Assembly: GCA_022925895.1 (NCBI GenBank)
Contig: JAKSYS010000532.1
Coordinates: 1-43,464, forward strand
DNA: 43,464 nt
Source: Fragilaria crotonensis
Taxonomy: Eukaryota; Bacillariophyta; Fragilariophyceae; Fragilariales; Fragilariaceae
Direction of reading: 5' to 3'
Part shown: positions 20,646-32,700 of the stretch, in pieces
Numbering within the stretch: position 1 is the stretch's first letter
Layout of the letters: each line of letters opens with the position of its first letter
The notes under the pieces: model-generated
The model's input: only the letters and a program-made list of their open reading frames with translations
Database searches by the model: none
What the model was told of the DNA's origin: nothing
Made by a program: the position numbers and the translations under genes

Positions 20646-21751
20646 AGCTATGTTGTAGACATTAAATGCTTTTGTCAATGGTTGATGAGGAGGCCTGATC
20701 AGCCTCAACAGCAGAAGGAGCGCGGATTCTGCGATAATAGTCCTGTGGTCGTGGTGGTCGAAGATCCAGGCCTGCAGCCGTGGCTCGAAGACGGTAACGC
20801 TACCGTCGGCGTGTCGGTGAACGTCTCCCGAACGCAAAGACCTAACTCCGATGGGGGTTCAATGTGAAGCGCCATTTGGCGCCATCATAAGAGAGGGAAA
20901 GACCGACCATAAGAGGCGTTGTTTCGCTTTCGCCGTAAAGGTGGTGTAGCGCACGTCATGATACTAGTATAGTGGTGTTTATGTGAACACGACACTATTT
21001 GGTACCAATCCATGCCAGGATTGGATCTTGGTTGTCTGTCTAGTACAATTTCTACGAGATTGACTTATACTGGACATTTTCCGAACAGAGTTTGTTGTTT
21101 ACATAACTTGGTAACGAATGGATGCCATAAGTATCCTTCAACCGAGAATTTTGATCGGAATGAGTCACGATTGACATACGCGTAATGCTCACGCGTATGA
21201 ACGTGAAAACCATATGGAAGCGTACGACGTACGTGTGATGGCCACGCATATGAACACGAGAACCGCACGAGCACGACAATGACTGTTGTGAGTACTCGTT
21301 CGGGTTGGTTACCTATTGTTATGGGGTCATAGATGTCCGAGACATGACTGTTACTTCAAGTTGGGCACGCATGCCTCCACAGACACGACTGTTACTTCAA
21401 GTTGGGCACGCATGCCTTCACAGACACGACTGTTTTTGCGTATGCGCGTGGCCGTTTGTGCGTTTGGTCTGCGAGATTCCTAAGTACTCTCATCCGTGTG
21501 ACCAATGCGTGACGCGTATGTCAGCCATTTGTCACGAATGCGTCATCCGCGGCAACGGAGTACTGGGAGTTCTTGTGAATCTACCCGTGTGACTCACAGC
21601 AAACAGGATTGGACGTGTACGTGCAAAGTATTCCTACGTAGGGAACGTACCAGGAACACGTACATGCACCAGGGCCTGGGGCTCACAATTTTGCCAAATT
21701 TGCAAACCACGCGGTTAACCCGGTAACTACCCTCCTGTCTCACTTGTCACC
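20646..21751 (+). other. Long untranslated leader of the recent Copia
   Basis: About 1.1 kb from the primer-binding site to the gag ATG. It includes a GGCGCCA/TGGCGCC-like inverted pair near 20870-20890 and a 41-bp duplication at 21346-21427. No coding frame looks real. The length is unusual for a Copia leader. Confidence 0.5.
21346..21427 (+). repeat. 41-bp direct duplication in the Copia leader
   Basis: The unit GACTGTTACTTCAAGTTGGG... occurs at 21346-21386 and 21387-21427 with one mismatch, and a third copy starts at 21428 but diverges after GACTGTT. Confidence 0.85.
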
Positions 21752-23179
21752 ATGGCTGATGCCAGATCCTTCACTGCTTGCCTTACCCGCTTGGGTTTTG
21801 ATGTACCTACGCGGGAATTGATTGCAAACCAAGGTATTCGTACCATCAATGATCTAACTGCCTTACCTTTTCCAGAGATTGACACTATGATTCAGCACCT
21901 CTCCAGGTGGAAGCCAAAGGCGGCTGATGTCGATGACGACGATGATCCTGTCGCGTCCCCAACGTTCCCTTACCTTGCGGTTAGGAAGTTTAAGGCCCTA
22001 CGCTCGTGGGCAGATTACTCCCTTCTTCGCGGCGATGCTCCAAACCCCGCTCTTTTCGATGAACGCACCTCGTCGCGCTTTCTCAATCGATTGACTGAGT
22101 TGGAGGAGATTGCTCGAGCAAAGAAGGATGGGGACGATGCAAAGGAACCGCCAAAGTTAATGTTAATGACTGCATGGCCTACTTGGATTGAACTGTTTAT
22201 GACTTACCTTGCTCAGCAGAGGAGTGTCGTGGCGGGGACCCGCTTGTTTATGTCATCCGGGACAATGATGAGGCGGCGCCAGATGATCTTGCGCGCAATA
22301 ATTGGGATTCAGTCGATGATGACTTGATCGCCACTTCCGTCCTCGAGGGTGAAACCTTTTCTCGTGACAACAAGCGTGTGTTTGACATCCTTAAGCCCTT
22401 TGTGATGGAGGGACAGGGATGGCCATTCCTTCAGACATTTAACAAGAAGCGCGATGGTCGTGCAGCTTTCAAGGCTTTGAAGTCGCAGGCAGAGGGCAAG
22501 TCTGCTATTGCCACTAGGAAAGCTAAGGCATATAACATGCTCGCAACAGCTACCTACACTGGCAAGGGCAAGTTCTCATTTGATCAGTATGTTGCACGTC
22601 TTCAACAGGCTCACAATGAATTGTTGTTTTTGAAGAGCCAGTTGCTGAAACCAAGAAGGTTACAGATTTTCTGGCTGGGATCGTGACCCAAAGTTGGAGA
22701 CCGCCATTCAAGGTTGCATGGGCGATGAACTAAAGTTGACCAACTTTGAAGTGTGCCAGCAGTATTTCAAGACGATAGTGGAAAATACCAAGACCAGGAC
22801 CAAGTCACCTTCTGATGTTCGTGAGATCTCTAAGGTTGGAGTCGAAAAGGACAAGAAGAAGGCTAAGCACAAGAAAGACAAGTCGAAGTCCAATGATGAT
22901 GACAAGACACCAAGTGGCATTGCAATTCATTCTGGCCAATACTCGGCCAAAGACTACAACAAATTGAAGCCTTTTGAGAAGGCGAAAGTCAAGCAGCTCC
23001 GTGAGGAAGCAAAGAAGAAGGAGAAGAAGGACAAGTCTGACGCTCGCAGCGTTGCCGTTGTCGCGACTCAGGAGGAGGCACCCCCTGATGACAATGAAGG
23101 CACCAAGACACCTGTGGTTTCCAATGCTGGAAAACAGTTTGGTCGTGCTGCTCATGGTGAGCAGCAGAAGCAGGCTTGA
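21752..23179 (+). pseudogene. gag region of the recent Copia, frameshifted
   Basis: The ATG at 21752 begins a capsid-type protein (ADARSFTACLTRLGFDVPTR). The frame changes near 22240-22320 and near 22640-22690, after which the reading returns to the first frame and ends at 23179. The C-terminal part is strongly basic and Lys-rich (KKKAKHKKDKSK), suited to nucleic-acid binding. I do not see a CCHC zinc knuckle. In an intact element this protein would form the particle that packages the RNA. Confidence 0.75.
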
Positions 23180-23212
23180 TGCCTCGCGCCGGCTCGTTAA
23201 GACAGACGACCT

Positions 23213-26200
23213 AATGTTAGTCTCCACTTATGTTCGAGAGGCCGGGCCCCTTCTAATCTTTGCTCTCGGTTTGTGAAACATGTCTTTCGCGTATCCGCAT
23301 CGACACCCTCCGGGGACGATGAAGATACACGCACCGAACTCGATTCTCATGCGGATACTTGTGTCGCAGGTCGCAACACTCTGCTTGTCTCTGACGAAGG
23401 TCGTCAGGTCACCGTTCATCCTTACAGCGGTGAATATAAGCCCATACCGGATGTCTCCATCGCCACTGTTGCGACTTTGTGGATTCACCCTACTGACGGG
23501 CAACCATACATCCTCATTATCAACGAGGCTCTGTATTTCGGGGACCGAGTGGATGTCACTCTGCTCAACCCCAACCAACTACGTGCGAATGGAGTCACGG
23601 TTGAGGATGTACCCCGCCAGTTTGATTCCAAGTCTTCGCATTCAATTTATCACCCAACCGCAAAGTTGCGAATTCCTTTATCCCTTGACGGCATCTCTTC
23701 CGGTTTCGTGAGTCGTAAACCCACTTGGGAAGAATACGAACAATACCCCACGTTGAATTGACATCCCCGATGCGCTGGGATCCCTCTTCTGACCAGTTTG
23801 CCAAAAAGGAGGAGACATATGTTTCCAGCGTGAGTGTTGCCGAAACGTTATTGGCAACTGATCATGTGAGGAATGCTTCGAGGTTGGTTTCGGCGGTGAA
23901 ATCTTTAAGCTCGATGAACGCTCCCATCGGTCTGGAGGATGACTCTCTTGGGAACCGGTTGGTGGCTGCAATCAACGTCGCAGTAGATGACATTGTCGGT
24001 GACGGCTTATCCGGGAGAACGGACAATGATGTCTACCCAATGGATGGAGAAAGCCGGAAATTGTTTTCCCTTTCAACTAGTGAGAAACGATCTGCCTTAA
24101 CACCTGAGATTCTTTCCAGAAGATGGGAGTTGGCCTTGACACTGCCAAGAGAACATTGCAAGTGACAACACAATCTGGGATAAGAAATGTCTTGGCACCG
24201 GGTGAAAGGAAGGTACGTCAGAAGCTTGATCATCTCGCTTTCCCAAACCTAAGCGGGCGCTGGTACTCGGATACGATGTTTTCGAAGACACAATCAGTCA
24301 GGGGACACTTGGCTGCACAGGTGTTCACCAATGGTCGTGGGAGTGACCACTTCTACCCCATGAAAAGCAAAGGCTTGGCTGGTCAAAATGCTTTGATGCC
24401 ATTCATTCAAGAGGTTGGGATACCCCAGACTATTGTGACAGACAATGCACCTGAAGAGGTCCACGGTGAGTTTGGAAAGATTTGTAGACGGTTCCGCGTC
24501 AAGCAAGAACAAACTGTCCCATACAGTCCGTGGTCCAACCTGGCTGAGTCAACGATTCGAGAATTGAAGGTCGGGATCCGGAGGACCTTGCGGCGCTCCA
24601 AGGCACCGAAGCGACTTTGGTGTTACTGTGGAAAGTGGGTGGCAGCGATAAGAAGACTGACGGCCCTTGATATACCCCAACTCCAAGGAAGGGTACCAGA
24701 TGAAGACGTGCTGGGATGTACACCCGACATTTCCCAGTATGCCCAGTTTGATTGGTATGAGCCGGTCATGTACTGGGACCCGGTTGGCAGCTTCCCGTTT
24801 GAGCAGAAGTTGTTTGGTCGATGGATTGGTGTTGCCGAGGTTTCAACCGACCTTATGGCGTTTTATATCCTGACCAGATCTGGGAAGGTGATTGTGCGGA
24901 AATCTGTTTGGGGATTGAGTGAGGATGATCTTGCCAACCCAGATATAAAGCTCCGACTATCTGAATTGGATGAAGGTATCCAGTCTAAGATTGGGGATGG
25001 ACTCAAGACAGAGGACATCGACCCAGACCTAATGGACTCCATGCCGGAGGTTCCTGATGATGTCTTCGAAGATGACGAGGACGACGTTCAGTCAGGGACA
25101 GGGGACCTTGATGGCACCGCCAAAGATGTCGAAGACCATACCCCTGAGTCCTATGATGAATACTTAACTGCCCAGGTGCTACTTCCCCAAGGTGGAGAAG
25201 CTAAGAGCAACTGTGATTGGGAGGAAGCGCGACCATGATGGTCGTCCGATTGGGCAGCGCCATGCAAATCCGTTACTGGATTCACGTCTCTATGAGGTGG
25301 AGTTTCCAGACGGATCAACGGAAGCGATTACTGCAAACCTCATTGCCGAAAACATGTTATCCCAGGTCGATGACGAGGGACGAAGTTATGCAGTGATGAG
25401 TGAAATTGTCGATCACCGAACGAACGGACATGCCTTGTCAAAGGATGACGGGTTTGTTGAAGACAAACGGGGACGGAGACATCCACGAATCACTACGCGG
25501 GGATGGGAGTTGCAAGTCGAATGGCGGGATGGCTCAACGACCTGGGTACCATTGTCAGAATTGAAAGAGTCAAATCCGATTCAAGTTGCGGAGTACGCTG
25601 TCGCCAACAAGATCGCTGAAGAACCTGCGTTCGCTTGGTGGGTGCGCAACGTCTTGCGTAAAAGGGATCGGATAATCAAGAAAGTCAAGGCCAGATACTG
25701 GGCGAAGACGCATAAGTTTGGCATTGAGCTCCCAAAGACTGTGGCAGAGGCCCTTAAGATCGATGAGCGAACAGGGACTGATTTTTGGAGGAAGGCAATC
25801 GAATTGGAGATGAAGAACGTCATGCCAGCATTCGAGTTCATTGATGATGATGCAGTGCCAAAATTCTACAAGAAAATTGATTGTCACATGATCTTTGATG
25901 TCAAGATGGACTTGACTAGAAAGGCGCGGTTGGTGGCCGGTGGGCACCAAACGGATCCGCCGAAAGAGTCTACGTACTCGAGTGTGGTGTCACGTGACAG
26001 TATACGAATTGCTTTCACGCTGGCGGCACTGAATGACTTGGATGTCCTTTCTGCCGATGTGCAGGGGCATACCTTAATGCTCCAACGAAGGAGAAGGTTT
26101 ACGACCGCTGGGTTGGAGTTTGGTGCAGACAAAGTTGGTCGACCGGTCCTAATTGTTCGAGCTCTCTATGGGTTGAAGTCAAGTGGTGCTCGATGGCGAG

Positions 26201-27406
26201 ACCACATGGCGGCCACGTTACGGGAAGGAGGCTTTGTAAGTTGCAGAGGTGATCCTGACGTATGGATGCGGCCCAAGGTGAAGACGAATGGGGACAAATA
26301 CTGGGAGTATGTTCTTTGCTATGTGGATGATATTTTGTGCGTGTCGCACGAACCGCAAGTGGTCATGGACTACCTCGCCTCCAAGTATACCTAAAGAAAG
26401 GAAGTGTGAAGGAACCTGACTCATATTTAGGTGCCGAAGTCAAGAAGTGGACAATCGACGGTGCAGACAACCCAAGCAAGGTAAGATGGGCAATGTCTTC
26501 TGACCTTTATGTAAAGCGTGCTGTAACCGAGGTTGAACGTGAACTTGATGAGATTGGTGAACGGCTAAGCACAAAGGTGTCGACGCCTATGAGTCAGGGT
26601 TACCGACCTGAAATTGATACGACCCCGGAACTGGACGCAAAGCGTGCGAACTATTTTCAGGGATTGATCGGGTGCTGCGCTGGATCTGTGAACTTGGGCG
26701 CGTTGATATCCTCGTTGACGTTGCAATGTTGTCGCGTTTTCTTGCTGCACCAAGAAGGGCATCTCGACCAAGCTTTCCACATCTTCGCGTACTTGAAACG
26801 ATACAATCCGGTCAAGCATGGTATTCGATGACACGGAGCCAGTGTTTGATGAGAGTCGCTTTCAGAAGTGTGATTGGACTGAATACTACCCGGGCGCGTG
26901 CGAGTAGAGCCGCCAGGTGCACCCGAATTACAGGGGCAATCGGTATCGATGAGTTGTTTTGTTGATGCGGACCATGCTGGTTGTCGTGTCACACGGCGCT
27001 CTCATACTGGAGTTTTGATTTTTATTAATCGAGCACCTATCCTTTGGTATTCGAAACGGCAAAATACTGTCGAAGCATCGACCTTTGGATCTGAGTTCAT
27101 TGCTGCAAAGGTTGCAGTGGAGATGATTGAAGGACTGCGTTACAAGCTGCGGATGATGGGTGTCAAGTGGATGGGCCAACAAACGTATTTTGTGATAATG
27201 AATCCGTCGTCAAGAATTCGACGAAGCCTGAGTCAACTCTGAAGAAGAAACACAATGCGATTGCTTACCACCGAGTGCGCGAAGCGCAAGCGGCAGGTAT
27301 TGTGCGGATCGCTAAGGAGGACGGAGAAACCAACTTGGCGGATGTCCTAACCAAGTGTCTTCCGGGGCCACGGCTAAGAGAGTTGTGCTCGCGTATACTT
27401 TGGTGA
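23213..27406 (+). pseudogene. pol region of the recent Copia, frameshifted
   Basis: Domains in Copia order. Protease: active site ELDSHADTCVAG near 23335-23370. Integrase: YSDT near 24264, VTDNAPEE near 24431 and NLAESTIRELK near 24537, the DDE triad. A chromodomain-like patch (WELQVEWRDGSTTWVPLSEL) lies near 25504-25581. Reverse transcriptase: KARLVAGGH near 25920, ALYGLKSSG near 26161 and YVDD intact at 26320-26331. RNase H: FVDADHAG near 26961, then EASTFGSEF, and the C-terminal LADVLTKCL. Frame changes occur near 23750, 24125-24165, 25190-25240, a compensating pair at 26060-26110, one near 26390, one near 26670-26830, one near 26900 and one near 27170-27240. Catalytic residues survive while the frame does not. 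Confidence 0.85.
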
Positions 27407-27582
27407 CTGGTCCAAAAAGGACGCGGTTACGAGTGGAGTACATAATGATTATGGAACCACTAACCCCCAAAACGGATGGGTGGACGTACACGTGATGACA
27501 CGTGGAACCACCACGAACTAGCCGAAGTCGGCCGGCCACTGCATTGACGAATTCGGTCGAACTAGTCGTCTCTGACGGTTAG
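27407..27582 (+). other. 3' untranslated region of the recent Copia
   Basis: Short non-coding stretch between the end of RNase H and the polypurine tract. Nothing else is seen. Confidence 0.5.
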
Positions 27583-27593
27583 CTCGAGGGGAC
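27583..27593 (+). other. Polypurine tract
   Basis: CTCGAGGGGAC directly abuts the TG start of the 3' LTR, the expected place for plus-strand priming. Confidence 0.65.
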
Positions 27594-27848
27594 TGAATGA
27601 ATTCTGCCATGAGTGCGGGATATTCGGACACCGGGACAGACCGAAGTATATTGGGCTGACGCGAGACGCGTGCCACGTACGCATGCGCGGATGGGACACT
27701 TCATCCGGGGCATGAGGGAACAAGTCTAGATTAAGCTCACTCTTTTTGTAAATAGTCAAGTTGCATGCTGCTACTAGTTGATTACTACATGTCTTAGAGT
27801 CGTCCCTGGCAATGGCGGATGCGCCGCTCTTGCGAGGGAATCAACTGA
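27594..27848 (+). repeat. 3' LTR of the recent Copia
   Basis: 255 bp, matching the 5' LTR with one G missing in the GGGG run near 27836. Near-identity points to a recent insertion. Confidence 0.92.
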
Positions 27849-27864
27849 AGAAGATAACTAACAA

Positions 27865-29150
27865 CTAGGCGTCGAGTGTAGTCCATTGCATTTCCTCCTC
27901 CTCAATTGGCTCAACCTCAACTTTAACCGTCATTGAAATCGAAGCATTGTTTTCCTTTTCGTCGTCAGAAAAATCAGATCTACGGATCATTGTTAAATCA
28001 ATAATTGGAGGCGCATTCAAGTAGCAGGTTTTGTCATACTCCTTTACCCAACAAGCTTCTGCGTGTCTGGTAGAAGTCCAAAATCTGGCTCATCTTCGAG
28101 AACGTTGTCGACAGGGCTGACAGGAATGCTGGTTGTCGTCACGACAACAGGACGTAACGCCAAGTCAGAATACTCTCTAGACTTTGCTTTCGGCAAGGAA
28201 AGCAATCAAGCAAGCAACGGATTGTGGGTTTGCCAACAAGAAGACTTGCATCATCAACTACCCTTTTAGCAATTCCAGCTTGCATCATCAATTGCTCCTT
28301 GGCAATTCCGTTTTCGGTTTCGACGGCCAAAGCCATCCGTTTACCAACTAAGTTCTTGACTTCCGCAGCTGATGCCAAACGCTAAAGAGAAACATTGTTA
28401 GCTATGGTGTTGATGCAAGGGGATGGCAACTGTACCTTCATTTTTTTTCAGCAGCTTTCTGCTGTGCAATGGCTTTTGCTTTCTTCTTCCCAATGGAAGG
28501 GCGTGGTGTCATGGCAAGGTCACAAAAGTACAGCACGATCATGCACACCACTTGCACCAGTGTCGGCAGTCACAAGAACAATAGGTTCCGCCTCTGCTTC
28601 AACGTTGTCAAGGACATTCGAATTGCTGTCTTTATCCACAGAATTCAACAAAGCGGTGATGTTAGCAACAGGGAACATTGCAGCAACACGAATTGCATCA
28701 CGTTCCAGAGCACGTTTGTTGTCGTTGTCAAGGAGGGCCAATGCCCGACCCACTTTTGGATGATGGTGTCAAGCGAAATTTTGTACTTTACCAAAGGACC
28801 TCCTGAGTATGTGTCTCGTATACGATGTTGTGTTTGAAGAACTTGCCATCCTTGGTCTGGAATTCGGATGTTGCCTTCGTGGTGTCGCTGTTCATAGACC
28901 AACCACTATGATATTTACGAAGAGCGGCGTGAAGGTAGCCGACGTACTTGTTGACTTCTGCCTGCAATACTTTGTTGAAACGATTCTTCAATGAGAGAAG
29001 AGTGCGAGTTGCCAAGCCTCCACGCTGCATAAAATTGTCACGAATCTTCTTCCAATATGTTTCGCCATCTTGATCAGTACCGACCGCTGCATTTGTTGTC
29101 ACAAAAACATGCGCAGAAGCCAGCTTCATGTCTTCGTCGATCTTGAAGTA
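27865..29150 (-). pseudogene. Harbinger-associated Myb/SANT-like DNA-binding protein, decayed
   Basis: In PIF/Harbinger elements a second protein with a Myb/SANT-like domain helps the transposase bind ends and enter the nucleus. On the minus strand, from about 29150 downward, a frame reads DEDMKLASAHVFVTTNAAVG, then YWKKIRDNF and LLSLKNRFNKVLQAEVNK, the trihelix pattern of this family. A Lys/Ala-rich segment near 28440-28505 (PRPSIGKKKAKAIAQQKAAE) matches the usual RPxGxKKAK block. A 54-bp candidate intron (28382-28435, GTACAG...CTTTAG) links it to LASAAEVKNLVGKRMALAVE. An acidic end finishes at TAG 27865-27867, about 17 bp from the Copia LTR. Changes of frame near 28700-28800 and 28100-28260 show decay, though further introns are possible. 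Confidence 0.65.
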
Positions 29151-29471
29151 CGACTAACTGTGGCGCAGACAATGATGCGATGTGCATCCTGGTGGTTCAG
29201 CACGTCGGCATCTTCCATGGCCTTGAAATCAGCAATCTGCTGAAGAAAGTATAAAGAAGTGACAGAGCTGTAAGCATCAATCAACAACAAACACTCGTTG
29301 ACACCAAACGACGATACTCGAAACGTTATTGAAATTCAAATCTGAGTCTAATTTACGGTATGCCAGTATTTCTAGCCGGAGAAATTGAAAAGGCTCTCAA
29401 CGCAGTGCAAAAAGATACCACCAATATGTCCAAAATAGGTTTCTAAAGGTGCCAGACCAATATGTCCGATT
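29151..29471. other. Right flank inside the Harbinger
   Basis: Non-coding or 5' region of the Myb-like gene. On the minus strand near 29200 a short open frame (MEDADVLNHQDAHRIIVCA) could be a 5' exon of that gene. Otherwise nothing. Confidence 0.35.
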
Positions 29472-29503
29472 CAGATGTTGCTCCAGCGGGTGTGAGGATG
29501 CTC
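29472..29503 (-). repeat. Right terminal inverted repeat of the Harbinger
   Basis: Read on the minus strand from 29503 it starts GAGCATCCTCAC, as at 18215, followed by diverged sequence with the shared words GAGC and ATCTGA. TAA follows at 29504-29506. Confidence 0.85.
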
Positions 29504-29506
29504 TAA

Positions 29507-29713
29507 AGTTGCTCAAACTTTGCTTCGAATTTAGGATTGTTGCGATTGCGTTGTTCTTCTCCGTACCCGGTGTACGTTTTACCATATCTGCCCAAGATAC
29601 GGTTGCAGTCGAATCAACGTTCTTTACTTCTGCATCAGCACCCTCCTTTGTACTGATTAGGCAGTGAGTTACTAGCACTGTCTGCACTCTGTTTGCCAGG
29701 ACGGATTCCAACA
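29507..29713 (-). repeat. Proximal piece of the split 3' LTR of the old Copia
   Basis: It aligns with 35068-35318 with many substitutions and several deletions. Shared words include CCCGGTGTACGTTTTACCA, AGATACGGTTGCAGTCGAAT and GAGTTACTAGCACTGTCTGC. Confidence 0.85.
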
Positions 29714-32700
29714 CGCTCCTCGGGATGGCTGCAAGGTGGGGCAAACAGTGTGTCGATGTGGTGTGCTCCTATAACAAATTCCCTGAACTTCTGGAAGAGA
29801 TTCCCCTGGAGCGGCTTGGTCAAGAAATCTGCAAGCATCTGGAGGGTTGGACAGTGGCGGACCGAAATGTTGCCAGATGTTGTACGGTCCCAAACCCAGA
29901 AGAAACGGATGTCAATGTGACGAAACTTCGGCCCTGATGATGCACGTCTGTTCTTCTCGAGTCTGATGGCACTTTCGTTGTCCTACTCTAGCCATGTCTC
30001 CATCATTTTGTCTCCCTGTCCTTTGAGGGACATCTTAGCCCAGATTGCATTGGAGAGGTAGTTGCTCACCCCAACCAGTTCCGCCTCTGTGGAGCTCCTT
30101 GTGTTGAGTTTTTGTTTCGTTGACTTACACATGATGCCACCTGTTCTCAATGACATGACACCACCCGTGTGGCTTCGCATGTCGTGATTAACTGCATAGG
30201 ACGCATCGACCCAATAGCCTACCTTCCCGAGATTTTCGGCACCCACTGTGTATTCGAGGTCCAGAGTACTTTTGGCGTACTCGAGAACGCGCTTAAACTT
30301 CGATAGGTCCTGTGTTGTGGCCCTGGATACTTCTCTGGTGCACAGGAAACGGCCAGCAGGAGGTCCATACGTGCCCGGATCGACACGAACAGGAGCCTGG
30401 CAACAATGCTATGGAATTGTATGATTGCTGAAGGGTTAACCCTTAGGCAGACCTGTTGATGTCAAAGAGGGTTCGCATCGCACGTATTGAGTAGTCAAGT
30501 CCCGATTTGTCAATGGCCTCCTTTAGGTAGTCCTTCATCGTTATTGTTGCTGTACGGTCGTCATTCTATTGCACCTTCATCCCAAGGAAGTTGTGCTCCT
30601 GCCCTCTGGTTATACAGACATCTTGCCAAACTTCTCCTCAAGCTTATCAATCATTGTGGTAATCACCCTTGCATCACGGTGGGATAAATTCAGATAGAGT
30701 AAGTACCAAGCAATACTGCACGTCAATCCATCAATGGTGCAGTTTGCAATGCACTGGTTGTATGGGTTCAGTTTAAAACCCAAACCTTTGATGGTGCCTG
30801 TCAGCAGATTGTAACAAAACAATGCCAATTTGACGCTATCATAGAGGGCCTTCTTGTCCAGGACCTCGTATAGATTTTCTGTGGTCACATATTCCCTGTG
30901 AGCGGGGTTCATCTTGCATTAGCTATATTGTGACTGCCTCGCCCGTGATCTTCATGACCACAAAATCGTCCATGTCTGCCTTTATACGCCCTCCTGCAAT
31001 GTCGCCGACCTCTACGTCGGGTCCTCGTATGCGTCCTCTCTCGATGATGGAGATGACGAGGGCATGATTCGAAACCGTTGGCGACGTGGTCTGAGCCATT
31101 TCGTAAAACCTGCGTTGTGGTCTCCCGTCGGCGCAGGTGCGGCCCCTCAGATTGCCGTCTTGCTTTTCCTTGATCAGGAGGTTCACGGCACGCAGGGCCG
31201 TCTTGCGTTGCAAGGGTGTCATGCTCGATGCTTTGACCGAGTGGTAGACATTCAAGACTTCCATCTGGACGAACTCCTTTGTCATGGCGTTCTCCACCCT
31301 CCTTCTGTGCTTCTTGATTCCCGCTATGGTGGTCATTTGTGTCTAGACCAAACCAACCGCAGAATGGAGGGACTCAGGGGTGATCGCAAGTTGCGTCGTC
31401 TGAGTAGGTGGGCAGTACAACTTGCTGCTGTGGGGACTGTCTGCCAATTGCACGCTTGAAAGTGCTCGTGTTCCGCAGGTTGTAGTACGGTCATTGGGTC
31501 TCAGAAGCGCTGTGTTGGTCTCTTCAACAAGCTCAACTCATGCGTGTGTTTCCTTAGTCGGTTCAACCCGGTCATCTGGTTGGATGTCGGTGGCATCATT
31601 GTCAGTATGGCCCTCGGCGTCTTCAGGGTTGCCATGTCCATCGTATGCATCCTGGTATGCGTTGCTTGTCCTCTTGATGGCTCCAATATCGTCGCGGGGG
31701 TTATTTGCGGTCCCGTCGGCGTCGTCGGCATAGGTCTTATCAAGATCATTGTCGTCGTCGCTGACAAGGGGTTCGTGGTACCCATGCTTGTCATTTTCGT
31801 GGTCGTTCTCGTGGGTATGCGCTCCTTGGTTCAGGGGGTAGGGATCGGCTGCTGGGGCAATATCGGGAACGGCGAGGCCGGCGAGTCCATCGGGATCGAT
31901 GGGATCGAAGTCGAGGAGGGGTTCGTCGTAGTCACCGTCGTATTCCGAGTCATCAATCGGATGATCGGGGTGTCACTCGACAACGAGGAGACCTCGGTCC
32001 TGAACGAGAGATTGGCCATCGTGGAGGGCAAGCGCTTCAACGCAAGCGATGGCGGTGTCAGTGAGAGGAAGAAGGGGCCAATTGTCGCGGGAATTGCGAG
32101 CGCCGGTGGTCAGGGAGAGGAAATTGTACGCTCCTTGAGCGTTTTCGATCGGCATCAGGGCAATGGCGCCAAGGGTACAGGCACGGGGCGTGTTAGTCGG
32201 TTAAGTATCCTCAAACACTTGGACATACGAACCGAACTAGAGGCACAAGGTGTTGTTGTCGGGCAGCGCCGCTCCAGTCACGATGGCAGCGGGGCTCAGC
32301 GCGTCAGAGGTGCCGCGGTGGCTGGGAAACATACTACTGAGGCAGCGAACGACGACGTCGACCATGTGACGTATCACCAATTTTGGCACACGTTCTTTGA
32401 AAACGAGGCCATGAACCGTGGAACAGAGGCGCTCCTTGGTCGTACGGATGGACTGCTCGACCTCGCCGACATGGCAGTCAGTGGACATGATTTTCATCAC
32501 CATGGGGAGGATGTCGGTGCGGACATACTCAAATTCGGGGTCGGCGTGGACATCGCAAACGGTGAAACCACAGTGTGGTTCAAAGCAACTGCTGTGGTAA
32601 GCTCGCGGAGGATGGTTTTGTGGGTGCGGTTGGGGGCATACTGCACAGTACGAAAGCCAATGTTGCGGGAAATTGTGTGCAGGAAACAAATGCCTTGGAC

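Larger units (their letters stand above)
20366..27848 (+). mobile_element. Recent Copia retrotransposon inserted in the Harbinger
   Basis: A 7.48-kb element with LTRs of 256 and 255 bp that differ by a single G, a degenerate initiator-tRNA-Met-type primer-binding site, gag, pol in Copia order (protease, integrase, reverse transcriptase, RNase H) and a purine tract abutting the 3' LTR. A 4-bp AGAA flanks both sides (20362-20365 and 27849-27852), consistent with a short or imperfect target duplication. It sits between the two Harbinger genes. Coding regions contain many frame breaks. Confidence 0.92.
18215..29503 (+). mobile_element. PIF/Harbinger DNA transposon, interrupted by a Copia element
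   Basis: Both ends carry inverted repeats starting GAGCATCCTCAC and are flanked by the 3-bp target duplication TAA (18212-18214 and 29504-29506), the hallmark of PIF/Harbinger. The matching unoccupied TAA is at 35065-35067 in the other LTR of the host Copia. Removing the inserted Copia leaves about 3.8 kb with two convergent genes: a DDE transposase (plus) and a Myb/SANT-like protein (minus), the two-gene layout known for this superfamily. Both genes are broken, so the copy is probably inactive. Confidence 0.88.
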
